64,000 nucleotides of DNA, from the NCBI GenBank assembly GCA_019456195.1, contig VRUK01000001.1, forward strand, positions 62,001-126,000, in the 5' to 3' direction. Shown here in pieces: positions 10,423 to 18,485 of this stretch (position 1 is the first letter of the stretch; each line of letters starts with the position of its first letter). The position numbers and the translations under genes are program-made. Below the pieces are notes generated by a model. It made no database searches and was not told where the DNA came from. It worked only from the letters and a program-made list of their open reading frames with translations. The DNA is from Planctomycetota bacterium. Lineage in GTDB: Bacteria > Planctomycetota > Phycisphaerae > Sedimentisphaerales > Anaerobacaceae.

Positions 10423-11127
10423 ATGAGAAAGGTGCTGATTGTTGAAGACAACTCGGCTATGCTGCGGGGTCTTAAGGACAATTTCGAGTTAAAGGGCTAC
10501 CAAGTCAAGACTGCCCAGGATGGCGAGCAGGGTCTAAAAGCAGCACTGACTGAAAATCCCGACTTGATTATACTCGATATTATGCTGCCGAAAATCAATG
10601 GCTATGAAATATGCAGCGAAGTCCGTAAAAAGAAATTCGATATGCCCATAATCATGCTCACCGCCAAGGACCAGGAATCCGACATTATACTTGGGTTGAA
10701 TCTTGGCGCGGATGATTACATGACAAAGCCGTTCAGTATAAAAGAATTAATGGCCCGGGCCGAAGCGTTTATGAGACGCAGAGGCGAGGAGGAACCTGAT
10801 GTTTATGAATTCGACGGTTACCGGCTTGATACTATCGCGGGCACTCTTACACGAAACGGTAAGGAGATTGAGCTTACACCCGGGGAATTCAAGATGCTGC
10901 ATCTTTTCCTTAGGAGGATCGGATGCACTCTCACATCGGATGAGGTACGTAATGCCGTATGGGGTTATTCACGCTTTATTACTTTACAGGACATCGACCA
11001 GGCTGTCATTGCTCTGAGGAACAAGGTCGAACCGGACCCGAATAATCCGAAGTTTATTCACACTGTGGAGCTTATTGGTTACAAATTTAAACCACCGAAA
11101 ACAAATGGAAACGATACTGATAGTTGA
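10423..11127 (+). CDS. OmpR/PhoB-family response regulator, first of a tandem pair
   Basis: This 234-residue regulator has a receiver with the acidic pair E8-D9, phosphoacceptor D52 (LDIMLP), T80 and K102, followed by an OmpR-type winged-helix domain (TPGEFKMLHLFLRR to IGYKFKPP). GGAAGGA precedes the ATG. It lies 24 bases after the histidine kinase and overlaps the next regulator by 23 bases. The recognition-helix region is more divergent than in its neighbour (CTLTSDEVRNAVWGY, then FITLQDIDQAVIALRNK instead of the usual SRSIDRFVTTLRNK), so the pair may bind different sites or form a heterodimer. Confidence 0.93.
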   Translation: MRKVLIVEDNSAMLRGLKDNFELKGYQVKTAQDGEQGLKAALTENPDLIILDIMLPKINGYEICSEVRKKKFDMPIIMLTAKDQESDIILGLNLGADDYMTKPFSIKELMARAEAFMRRRGEEEPDVYEFDGYRLDTIAGTLTRNGKEIELTPGEFKMLHLFLRRIGCTLTSDEVRNAVWGYSRFITLQDIDQAVIALRNKVEPDPNNPKFIHTVELIGYKFKPPKTNGNDTDS

Positions 11128-11785
11128 AGATGATCCTGTAATGCTGCGGGGCTTGAAGGATAACTTCGAGTTCAAGGGATATGGTGTACTTACTGCGGCC
11201 GATGGTGAGGACGGATTAAATGCTGCTCTTAATAAGAAGCCTGACTTAATTCTTCTTGATATTATGCTGCCGAAGATAAACGGCTATGAAATATGCAGGC
11301 TGATACGTAAGGAAAATCTTACTATGCCGATTATAATGCTGACCGCAAAGGGTGAGGAGTCGGATATAATATTGGGATTGAATCTCGGGGCAGATGATTA
11401 TGTTACCAAGCCCTTCAGTATAAAAGAGCTTCTTGCCCGCGCGGAGGCGTTTCTTAGACGAAGCCGGCAAACCGAACAGGACATTTACGAGTTCGCAGAC
11501 TACCGGCTTGATATTCCCGCCAGAAAACTTACCTGCAAGGAAAATGAAATTAAACTCTCACCGAAAGAATTCGGATTATTGGAATATTTTGTCAAGAAGC
11601 CGGGCCGGGCACTTACCCGTGATGATATACTGAATATGGTTTGGGGTTATGACAGCTTTATCGGCTCACGCAGCATCGACCGTTTTGTTACTACATTGCG
11701 GAACAAAATCGAACCCGACCCGCACAATCCAATCTTCATTCACACTATCAGAGAAATCGGCTACAAATTCGAACCTCCCGAGTAA
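11105..11785 (+). CDS. OmpR/PhoB-family response regulator, second of a tandem pair
   Basis: The ATG at 11105 is preferred to the upstream in-frame TTG at 11075 because the receiver begins right there (METILIVEDD). The 226-residue protein has E8-D9-D10, D52 in LDIMLP, an LTAKG threonine and a VTKPFS lysine, then a standard winged helix with LTRDDILNMVWGYD and SRSIDRFVTTLRNKIEPD. It is closely similar to the preceding regulator over its whole length, including shared VMLRGLKDNFE-type and KINGYEIC segments, so the pair arose by tandem duplication. The start lies inside the end of the first regulator, suggesting coupled translation. Confidence 0.92.
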   Translation: METILIVEDDPVMLRGLKDNFEFKGYGVLTAADGEDGLNAALNKKPDLILLDIMLPKINGYEICRLIRKENLTMPIIMLTAKGEESDIILGLNLGADDYVTKPFSIKELLARAEAFLRRSRQTEQDIYEFADYRLDIPARKLTCKENEIKLSPKEFGLLEYFVKKPGRALTRDDILNMVWGYDSFIGSRSIDRFVTTLRNKIEPDPHNPIFIHTIREIGYKFEPPE

Positions 11786-11846
11786 AGTGATTGAGCTATT
11801 CATACGCTGACCAATTGGGCTAACAATCAATTAGAGTGAAGGTGGT

Positions 11847-12563
11847 TTATTTTTCTGTTGCTTTAATTGCGTCGGAAAGTTTGAGAGTGCCTTCATATAA
11901 ACTTCGGCCGATTATTGCCGCCTGGGCGCCGATTTCGACAAGTTTCGGAATGTCACCCAGTTCCTTTACCCCTCCAGAAGCGACGATGGGCATATCTACC
12001 GTTTCGATAAGTGCTTTTGTTCTTTCGAGGTTCGGGCCTGTCATCATGCCGTCTTTGGTGATGTCCGTATATATAATCGCCGCCAAAGGCAATTTTGCCG
12101 CTTCGACAGCGAACTCCAATAAATTGTGGACGCTGTCCTGTATCCAGCCGTGGGTAGCGACTTTTGAACCCCGGGCGTCGAGACCGAGTACAATTTTCCC
12201 GCTGAATTTCTCAGCCATTTCGCTGAACCATTTAAAGTCACTTACCGCCTTGGTGCCGATTATTACTCTTTCGAGGCCCATATCGAGCAGTTGTTGTATC
12301 GATGCTTCGTTACGCAGTCCGCCTCCGACTTCGATTTTGAACAGACCTAAGGCTGCTATTGCCGATATTGTGTCGGTATTGACAGGCCTGCCGAGTTTGG
12401 CGCCATCCAAATCCACAATGTGCAGCCATTTTGCCCCGGCCAAGCTGAATTCACGGGCCTGTTTCACTGGGTCATCCTCGTAGTTTATCTGGTGGTCGTA
12501 CTGACCCTGTATAAGTCTGACACATTTTCCATCTCTTAGGTCGATTGCTGGTATGATATACAT
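11847..12563 (-). CDS. hisA: HisA, ProFAR isomerase (histidine biosynthesis)
   Basis: HisA catalyses the Amadori rearrangement of ProFAR to PRFAR, the fourth step of histidine biosynthesis, in the cytoplasm. The 238 residues match the family length. The half-barrel signatures are clear: AIDLRDGKCVRLIQG with catalytic base D8, LHIVDLDGA, VGGGLRN, LGLDARG with catalytic acid D129, YTDITKDGM, and IVASGGV with GRSLYEG at the C-terminal phosphate site. It stands alone here: no other his genes are adjacent, and it converges with the second response regulator, 61 bases away. Confidence 0.96.
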   Translation of the reverse strand: MYIIPAIDLRDGKCVRLIQGQYDHQINYEDDPVKQAREFSLAGAKWLHIVDLDGAKLGRPVNTDTISAIAALGLFKIEVGGGLRNEASIQQLLDMGLERVIIGTKAVSDFKWFSEMAEKFSGKIVLGLDARGSKVATHGWIQDSVHNLLEFAVEAAKLPLAAIIYTDITKDGMMTGPNLERTKALIETVDMPIVASGGVKELGDIPKLVEIGAQAAIIGRSLYEGTLKLSDAIKATEK

Positions 12564-12753
12564 TTCTACGCCCTCTAAATCCTTGCAATAGTTAGTGACA
12601 TATTAGATTGATAATTTAATCTTCTCCAAATAAAATCGAGTTTACCATTGTCTTATCGAAAAAGGTTTTGTCAACCATTTATTGGTAGTTGCTCGACATT
12701 GCTTATAGCTAAAACACTCATATCTTTGACATTTTGGAAGTAATCGGAAAGAT

Positions 12754-13680
12754 TCATGATTTTTTCTTTTGAGATTTTATGTCCTTCAAGGCTTTTTTAA
12801 CTTCGATATGCTTAAACTCAAAGCCTGCTTCCAACAATCGTTTCGGCTTGACTCTTTGTCCGGACAAAAGTACCTCACCAGCCATTTCTCCTAAAGCCAG
12901 ACGCATAATGAATCCCGGGAAGAAAAGCCATGAGGGTCTTCTTATCACCCATCCTAATTTCCTACAGAATCTTTTCATTGTTATCGGCTTTGGTGCTGTG
13001 AGGTTAAAAACGCCCTGAAGATTTTCATTTTCCATCAGAAATTTTATTGCAGCGACTTCGTCTTCAAGGCTTATCCATGAAAACCATTGCCTGCCGCTAC
13101 CTATGTGACCACCAAGAAAAAAACGGAACGGCTGTATTATTCTTGGCAAAGCCCCGCCGCCGTTCCCTAAAACCACGCCTGTGCGAATAATTACACATCT
13201 TGCGCCCAGTGACTCTATTTGGTTTGCAATTGTTTCAGAATTGCGGCATACATCAGCAAGAAATCCCTTGCCGGCAGTGGAATTCTCATCCAGTCTTTCA
13301 ATACCCCGTGAGCCGTAATAGCCGATAGCTGAAGCCTGAATTACCACCTTTGGTTTTTTGTTTGTTTGCTTTATAGCATCGAGTACCGCCCGGGAAGTAT
13401 CCATCCTGCTGTGAAGTATGCCGGCCTTTTTTGCCTTGTTCCACCGGCCGGATGCAACGTTTTCGCCTGCCAGATTAATGATAGCAAATGCTCCATCAGC
13501 CTGCTGAATCCAGCTTCCGGTCGTTCTTCCATCCCATTCGACAACTTTAGCCCAGTTTCCTACCGATTTGGCGGCCCTGTTTGAATCACGTGACAGAGCT
13601 ATTACCTCATAATCTTTATGCAGCGCTCTGCACAAAGCCCTGCCTATAAACCCGGTCGCCCCTGTTATCACTACCCGCAT
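12754..13680 (-). CDS. TIGR01777-type epimerase (YfcH/SDR39U1-like)
   Basis: This 308-residue protein is an atypical short-chain dehydrogenase/epimerase. It opens with the NAD(P)-binding motif ITGATGFIGRAL (residues 4-15). It also has IINLAGENVASGRW, IQASAIGYYGSRG with the YYG variant typical of this family, IRTGVVLGNGGGALP, and a C-terminal DUF1731-like region (GEVLLSGQRVKPKRLLEAGF). The C-terminal domain and length match the TIGR01777 family. Members are common in bacteria and plastids, but the substrate is unknown. The gene is transcribed divergently from the nucleoside-hydrolase operon. Confidence 0.88.
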   Translation of the reverse strand: MRVVITGATGFIGRALCRALHKDYEVIALSRDSNRAAKSVGNWAKVVEWDGRTTGSWIQQADGAFAIINLAGENVASGRWNKAKKAGILHSRMDTSRAVLDAIKQTNKKPKVVIQASAIGYYGSRGIERLDENSTAGKGFLADVCRNSETIANQIESLGARCVIIRTGVVLGNGGGALPRIIQPFRFFLGGHIGSGRQWFSWISLEDEVAAIKFLMENENLQGVFNLTAPKPITMKRFCRKLGWVIRRPSWLFFPGFIMRLALGEMAGEVLLSGQRVKPKRLLEAGFEFKHIEVKKALKDIKSQKKKS

Positions 13681-13842
13681 TGCATACCCTGTATAATTTT
13701 CTAAAGTAACTGTATGTTATTTACGGTTCCAAATAAAATATATCAAGTCTGACTCACTGCCAGCTTCAATATTCATAAGCTGACAGTTATATAAATGCAA
13801 CTAAAAATAAGAAAATGCAATTATCAGGGAAATCAAATTGCT

Positions 13843-13870
13843 TTGACAAAAGCCGACATTAGATTATATT
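13843..13870 (+). promoter_or_regulatory. Sigma70-like promoter of the nucleoside/ribose operon
   Basis: TTGACA at 13843-13848 and TATATT at 13865-13870 are separated by 16 bases, 49 bases before the start of the nucleoside hydrolase gene. GGAGG at 13908-13912 gives a good ribosome site 7 bases before the ATG. Confidence 0.7.
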
Positions 13871-13919
13871 TACACACATAATTTCATTACAAAAACCTGT
13901 TAAACTTGGAGGTCGAACT

Positions 13920-14987
13920 ATGAGTGGGATAAAGTTTTCAGCAAGTACTCTTCCGGTAAAGTCCATCCGGCGAATCATTTTGGCGATTTTTGCATTATTT
14001 TTAGTGACATTGGGTTCTTGTGCTTTGGATAGTAATTCATCCTCGCCTCGAAGCGGAAAAATACCTGTTATTTTCGATACGGATATATGTGATGATATCG
14101 ATGATACCTGGGCACTGGCAATGCTCCTTCAATCGACCCAGTTCGATGTTAAATTGATTACGACAGCGGTAGGCAACACTTCATCAAAAGTGAAAACTGT
14201 GGCAAAGTTTCTGGATACCGTCGGCAGGACAGATATACCAATTGGTATCGGAGTGCAACAGCGTAAAGGCAGCCACAGGCAGGATGCGTGGGCAAAAGAC
14301 TATGACTTGTCAAAATATCCCGGCAAAATCTATGAAGATGGCATACAGGCTTTGGTTGATACTGTAATGAAATCTCGCAAGCCGATAAAAGTCGTTGCCG
14401 TGGGTCCTTTGCCTAATATAGCGGCCGCACTTGAACTCGAGCCGCGGATAGCTGAGAAAGCGGAATTTGTAGGAATGCACGGCAGTGTGTACCGTGGATA
14501 CGGCAATAGCTCCAAAATCAGCGCCGAATATAACGTTAAGGCTATGGTTAAAGAGGCCCAAAAAGTCTTTACCGCAGGTTGGAATATGACAATTACCCCT
14601 CTGGATACCTGTGGCATCATCCAGCTTAAAGGCCCAAAATATCAAAAAGTCCTGAATAGAAACAGCCCTTTAACACGGGCCTTAATTGAAAACTATCGTG
14701 CCTGGTATAAACAGGGAATACTGAGCAAGGAAAAGGACATAAGCGAATCGGAGTTGAAAAAGAGAGTCGATAAAAAACTCAATTCGAGCAGTTCAACACT
14801 TTTCGATACGGTGGCTATTTATTTAGCTATGTCAACCGACCTTGTTAAGATGGAAAAGCTGAGAATCAAGGTTACAGACGATGGTTACACAAGAATAGAT
14901 GAAAACGCCAAAGTGATTAACTGTGCCACTGAATGGAAAGATTTAGGTGCCTTCGAGGATTTCCTGGTTGGCAGATTAACAAAATAA
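13920..14987 (+). CDS. Nucleoside hydrolase lipoprotein
   Basis: The family cleaves the N-glycosidic bond of nucleosides to give ribose and a free base. A signal sequence ends in the lipobox LGSC (Cys34), so the enzyme is predicted to be exported and lipid-anchored. The calcium-binding signature is DTDICDDIDDTWAL (D53, D55, D58, D59, D61, D62), close to the usual DTDxGxDD motif. Also visible are VAVGPLPNIAAALE and NVKAMVKEAQKVF. At 355 residues it is a normal family length plus leader. It heads an operon with ribokinase and a ribose-type ABC transporter, so it probably liberates ribose outside the cytoplasm for uptake. Close planctomycetal relatives are numerous and their substrates untested. 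Confidence 0.85.
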   Translation: MSGIKFSASTLPVKSIRRIILAIFALFLVTLGSCALDSNSSSPRSGKIPVIFDTDICDDIDDTWALAMLLQSTQFDVKLITTAVGNTSSKVKTVAKFLDTVGRTDIPIGIGVQQRKGSHRQDAWAKDYDLSKYPGKIYEDGIQALVDTVMKSRKPIKVVAVGPLPNIAAALELEPRIAEKAEFVGMHGSVYRGYGNSSKISAEYNVKAMVKEAQKVFTAGWNMTITPLDTCGIIQLKGPKYQKVLNRNSPLTRALIENYRAWYKQGILSKEKDISESELKKRVDKKLNSSSSTLFDTVAIYLAMSTDLVKMEKLRIKVTDDGYTRIDENAKVINCATEWKDLGAFEDFLVGRLTK

Positions 14988-15041
14988 GAGATTTTTAACT
15001 GAATTGCTCTGGCTAAAAAATATTTAGTATGAGGGCGTAAG

Positions 15042-16013
15042 ATTAAAAAAGACAAACCGAAAATTGTCGTCGTTGGCAGTTCTAATATGGACTTGGTAGT
15101 AAAATCTCCGAGGATACCTGCTGTGGGGGAGACTATTTTAGGCGGAGATTTCATGATGACTCCCGGCGGCAAAGGTGCAAACCAGGCGGTGGCCGCTGCA
15201 AAATTGGGGGCCGAGGTTTTTTTTATAGCCAAATTGGGTGATGATATTTTCGCAGAGCAGTCTTTAAGTAATTTCAAAAAAGAGGCGGTAAACACGAAAT
15301 ATATTACCCAGACCAAAGAAGCTCCCTCCGGAGTGGCTCTGATTACCGTTGATGATTCAGGTAATAATGTAATTGTAGTAGCTCCGGGAGCGAACCGGAA
15401 GCTGTCCCCTGATGATGTTAAAAGAGCTGAGCTTGATATTGCTTCATCGGGAGCACTTGTTGCCCAGTTCGAAATTCCGTTGGAGACAGTCGAATTTGCT
15501 GGGCGGTTAGCAAATAATTGCGGAGTGCCTTTTATCTTGGACCCGGCACCGGCCCAAAAGCTCAGTCCGGAGCTTCTTAAAATGGTTGATGTACTGACAC
15601 CTAATGAAACAGAAGCTCAGATTCTCACAGACATAGAAGTAACGAACGAGGAATCGGCCTGCGTAGCGGCAAAGAAGTTGTTAGAATATGGAGTCAAATC
15701 AGTAATTTTAACTATGGGTGCAAAGGGCTTTTTGTTGGCCGGTAGTGATAGAATGGAATTTGTTTCTGCTGTAAAGATTGATGCTGTCGATACTACAGCT
15801 GCGGGGGATGCTTTTACTGGAAGTTTGGCGGTCGGTCTGGCTCAGGGAAAAACATTATACGATGCCGCCTTATTTGCTAATTATGTGGCGGCTCTTTCCG
15901 TAACTAAAATGGGTGCACAGTCTTCGATGCCCACCAGAGAAGCGGTAGAAAGTTTTGTAAGGGCGGTTCGCGAACCGCCCCTACCGAAAGGAGTAAACGA
16001 TGCGAAAGTGTAA
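15042..16013 (+). CDS. rbsK: Ribokinase (PfkB family), probable ATT start
   Basis: Ribokinase phosphorylates ribose to ribose 5-phosphate. PfkB signatures are present: GGKGANQAVAAAKLG, FILDPAPA, TPNETEA and DTTAAGDAFTGSLAVG, which carries the catalytic Asp. The first ATG (15087) would remove the conserved first strand and substrate loop, IVVVGSSN, which is encoded in frame just upstream. Between the in-frame TGA at 15030 and that ATG there is no ATG, GTG, TTG or CTG. An ATT at 15042, 6 bases after GAGGG (15031-15035), is the best start and gives 323 residues. The last codons (RAVREPPLP) come from a palindromic repeat at 15961-15980. The end overlaps the next gene by 14 bases. Confidence 0.88.
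   Translation: MKKDKPKIVVVGSSNMDLVVKSPRIPAVGETILGGDFMMTPGGKGANQAVAAAKLGAEVFFIAKLGDDIFAEQSLSNFKKEAVNTKYITQTKEAPSGVALITVDDSGNNVIVVAPGANRKLSPDDVKRAELDIASSGALVAQFEIPLETVEFAGRLANNCGVPFILDPAPAQKLSPELLKMVDVLTPNETEAQILTDIEVTNEESACVAAKKLLEYGVKSVILTMGAKGFLLAGSDRMEFVSAVKIDAVDTTAAGDAFTGSLAVGLAQGKTLYDAALFANYVAALSVTKMGAQSSMPTREAVESFVRAVREPPLPKGVNDAKV
15961..15984 (+). repeat. REP-like palindrome inside the ribokinase gene
   Basis: GGGCGGTTCGCGAACCGCCC at 15961-15980 is a perfect 20-base palindrome followed by CTAC. Related copies lie in intergenic DNA at 35203, 37203 and 45876. Here it is translated as the ribokinase C-terminus and sits just upstream of the AAAGGAG that serves the next gene. Confidence 0.85.
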
Positions 16014-16953
16014 CAGGTCAATTACAATTGTTCTTATGTTCTGTGCTGTGATTATATCAATTCTTGCAGTTGGCTGTAAGCAGCGCAAGTCGGACAAACC
16101 GAGAGTTGCATTGATAATGAAGTCTCTGGCCAATGAGTTTTTTAAGACGATGGAGGAAGGAGCTCGCTCGCATCATAAAGAACACGAAGATGAGTACGAG
16201 CTTAAAGTAGTCGGTATCAAAGACGAACAGGATGTAGGCAGGCAAATCGATTATGTCGAGCTGATGATTGCCCAGAGAGTGGACGCAATTGTGATTGCCC
16301 CGGCGGATTCCAAGGCTTTGGTACCGGTATGCAAGCGGGCAATGGATGCAGGGATTATAGTGGTTAACATTGACAATAAATTTGACTCTGCCGTATTAGA
16401 AGACAAGAGTGTCAAGATTCCATTTGTCGGGCCGGATAATCGCAAGGGCGCAGGACTTGCCGGTGAATATCTGGCGGGCAAACTAAAGGCGGGGGACAAA
16501 GTGGCAATTATCGAAGGAGTACCCAACGCATTCAACGGCATTCAGCGCAAGCTTGGTTTCGAGGATGCAATGAAAGCGGGCCAAATGAATATTGTCGGTT
16601 CCCAGTCGGGGTACTGGGAGACGTCAAAAGCCGAACTGATTGTCTCAGCGTTAACTACGGAGTATTCAGACCTGAAAGCCGTCCTTTGTGCCAATGACAG
16701 TATGGCCCTCGGCGCGATAGCGGCAATTAGGGCGGCGGGCAAGTCTGACGACATTCTCGTTATTGGCTTCGACAATATCACAGCGGTACAAAGATTGCTT
16801 AAAGAAGGAAAGATTCTTTGCACCGTTGACCAGCATGCGGACAAATTAGCTTTGTACGGTATCGAATACGCGATTGAGATGCTTAAAGGAGGTGGTACAC
16901 CTTCAGATAGAGAGACGCCTGTTGAGCTTATTACAGTTGAAAGCCTTAAATGA
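16000..16953 (+). CDS. rbsB: Sugar ABC transporter substrate-binding lipoprotein (RbsB-like)
   Basis: This is a periplasmic-binding protein of the Peripla_BP_4 type. The leader ends with AVGC (lipobox Cys26). It shows VALIMKSLANEFFKTMEEGA at the sugar-contacting N-lobe, DAIVIAPADSKALVPV, VNIDNKFD, PFVGPDNRKGAGLAG and FDNITAVQRLLKEGKI. The 317 residues fit the family. AAAGGAG lies 6 bases upstream of the start, which falls within the end of ribokinase. It overlaps the ATPase gene by 4 bases. Binding of ribose is inferred from the flanking ribokinase and nucleoside hydrolase; related proteins bind allose, galactose or nucleoside-derived sugars. Confidence 0.88.
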   Translation: MRKCNRSITIVLMFCAVIISILAVGCKQRKSDKPRVALIMKSLANEFFKTMEEGARSHHKEHEDEYELKVVGIKDEQDVGRQIDYVELMIAQRVDAIVIAPADSKALVPVCKRAMDAGIIVVNIDNKFDSAVLEDKSVKIPFVGPDNRKGAGLAGEYLAGKLKAGDKVAIIEGVPNAFNGIQRKLGFEDAMKAGQMNIVGSQSGYWETSKAELIVSALTTEYSDLKAVLCANDSMALGAIAAIRAAGKSDDILVIGFDNITAVQRLLKEGKILCTVDQHADKLALYGIEYAIEMLKGGGTPSDRETPVELITVESLK

Positions 16954-18485
16954 AATCCGCTATGAGTGGAACACTTTTCAGAGCATGTGACATTAACAAA
17001 TCATTCCCCGGTGTGCAGGCGCTTTCTGCGGTCGATTTCGATTTGAGAGCCGGTGAGGTTCACGCTCTGGTGGGTGAAAACGGTGCCGGTAAGAGTACGC
17101 TGACCAGCATAATAGCTGGCGCCGAAAAAGCCGATTCGGGCAAGATGGAGCTTTATGGACAGCAGTATCAGCCAAAGGGCAGAGCTGATGCCGAAGCACA
17201 TGGTATCCGGACGGTAATGCAGGAACTTCATCTTATCTCCAACCTGAGCGTTGCGGAAAACATCTTTATCGAGAAATTGCCAAACAGATTCGGATTTATT
17301 GATTATAACAAGCTTAACCATGATGCAACTGAAATTATGGAACAAGTGGGTCTTGGAAACGTTGACCCTGATGTGCCTGTAAGAATGCTGGGAGTTGGGC
17401 AGCAGCAGATGGTTGAGATAGCAGCAGGATTGTCACGGCGATGCAGGATACTGGCGCTGGACGAGCCGACAGCATCACTTACCGACCGTGAGATAGAACT
17501 CCTTTTCATCCAAATCAGTAAGCTCAAGGCCGAAGGTGTCGGCATCATCTATATCTCACATCGCATAGAAGAGGTTACTCGTATAACTGACCGCGTTACG
17601 GTGCTGCGGGACGGAAAGGTTATCTCAACTGATCCAACGAGCCAGATGTGCGTTGACGATATTATCCGTAAGATGGTAGGTTGTGACTTAGAGCATGAAA
17701 AATTGCGGTATGACTCCGAAGCTGGTGAGGTAGCGCTTCGTGTTGTCGGGCTTAACCGAGGCCTGAAAGTTAAGGATGTTAGCTTTGAAGTTCGTCGTGG
17801 TGAGGTTCTCGGTGTCGCGGGGCTGATGGGCTCAGGACGGACTGAAACAATGCGAGCGGTGTTCGGTGCCGACCGACCTGACAGTGGCGAAATATATCTA
17901 TATGGAGCAAACAAACCGGTCAAAATCCGCAAGCCTCGTGATGCAGTTCGAAATGGCATTGCTTTCCTTACTGAGGACCGCAAAGAGCAGGGATTGTTGC
18001 CTGAATTAGCCGTGCGTGTTAATATCTCGCTGACGCGGTTAAGAGGTATTAGCCGGTTTGGGTGGATGGATATAGCTGAGGAACGGTCAGTAGCGGATAG
18101 ATATATTGCGGCTCTGGGTGTACGCTGTTCATCTAATGACCAAGCAGTCGGGCAGTTGAGCGGAGGCAACCAGCAGAAAGTAGTCATCGCGAAATGGATA
18201 TACAGAGACTGTGATGTTCTTATTTTCGATGAACCTACCAGAGGTATTGACATTGGGGCCAAATTCGAGATATACCGCATGCTTGCGGAGCTTGCGGAAA
18301 AGGGGAAAGCCATTATTATGGTTTCATCGGACAATAAAGAGCTTATGGCTGTTTGCGACCGTATTATGGTGATGTCGGCGGGTTTGGTTGCAGCTACATT
18401 CGGGCCGAGCCAATGGAGCCAGGAAAAGATAATGTCTGCCGCTTTTAGTCAGTACGTAGGTGTCCCGGAAGAGAGCAAGAAATGA
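16950..18485 (+). CDS. rbsA: Sugar ABC transporter ATP-binding protein (RbsA/MglA type)
   Basis: The 511-residue product has two ABC domains in tandem, as in RbsA and MglA. The first has Walker A GENGAGKST, a divergent signature (LGVGQQQMVEIA) and Walker B RILALDEPTASLT. The second has the family's modified A loop GLMGSGRTET, signature LSGGNQQKVVIAKW and Walker B VLIFDEPTRGID. It powers import through the permease encoded next. The start overlaps the binding-protein stop (ATGA). A second in-frame ATG lies 12 bases on and could be the true start. The stop overlaps the permease start in the same way. Confidence 0.95.
   Translation: MKSAMSGTLFRACDINKSFPGVQALSAVDFDLRAGEVHALVGENGAGKSTLTSIIAGAEKADSGKMELYGQQYQPKGRADAEAHGIRTVMQELHLISNLSVAENIFIEKLPNRFGFIDYNKLNHDATEIMEQVGLGNVDPDVPVRMLGVGQQQMVEIAAGLSRRCRILALDEPTASLTDREIELLFIQISKLKAEGVGIIYISHRIEEVTRITDRVTVLRDGKVISTDPTSQMCVDDIIRKMVGCDLEHEKLRYDSEAGEVALRVVGLNRGLKVKDVSFEVRRGEVLGVAGLMGSGRTETMRAVFGADRPDSGEIYLYGANKPVKIRKPRDAVRNGIAFLTEDRKEQGLLPELAVRVNISLTRLRGISRFGWMDIAEERSVADRYIAALGVRCSSNDQAVGQLSGGNQQKVVIAKWIYRDCDVLIFDEPTRGIDIGAKFEIYRMLAELAEKGKAIIMVSSDNKELMAVCDRIMVMSAGLVAATFGPSQWSQEKIMSAAFSQYVGVPEESKK

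Noticed and set aside
11836-12483. 215-codon plus-strand frame
   Set aside because: Antisense to hisA, whose catalytic motifs are complete.
17549-18334. Long minus-strand frame of 261 codons
   Set aside because: It is antisense to the well-supported sugar ABC ATPase gene and its product shows no motif; a shadow of strong codon bias.
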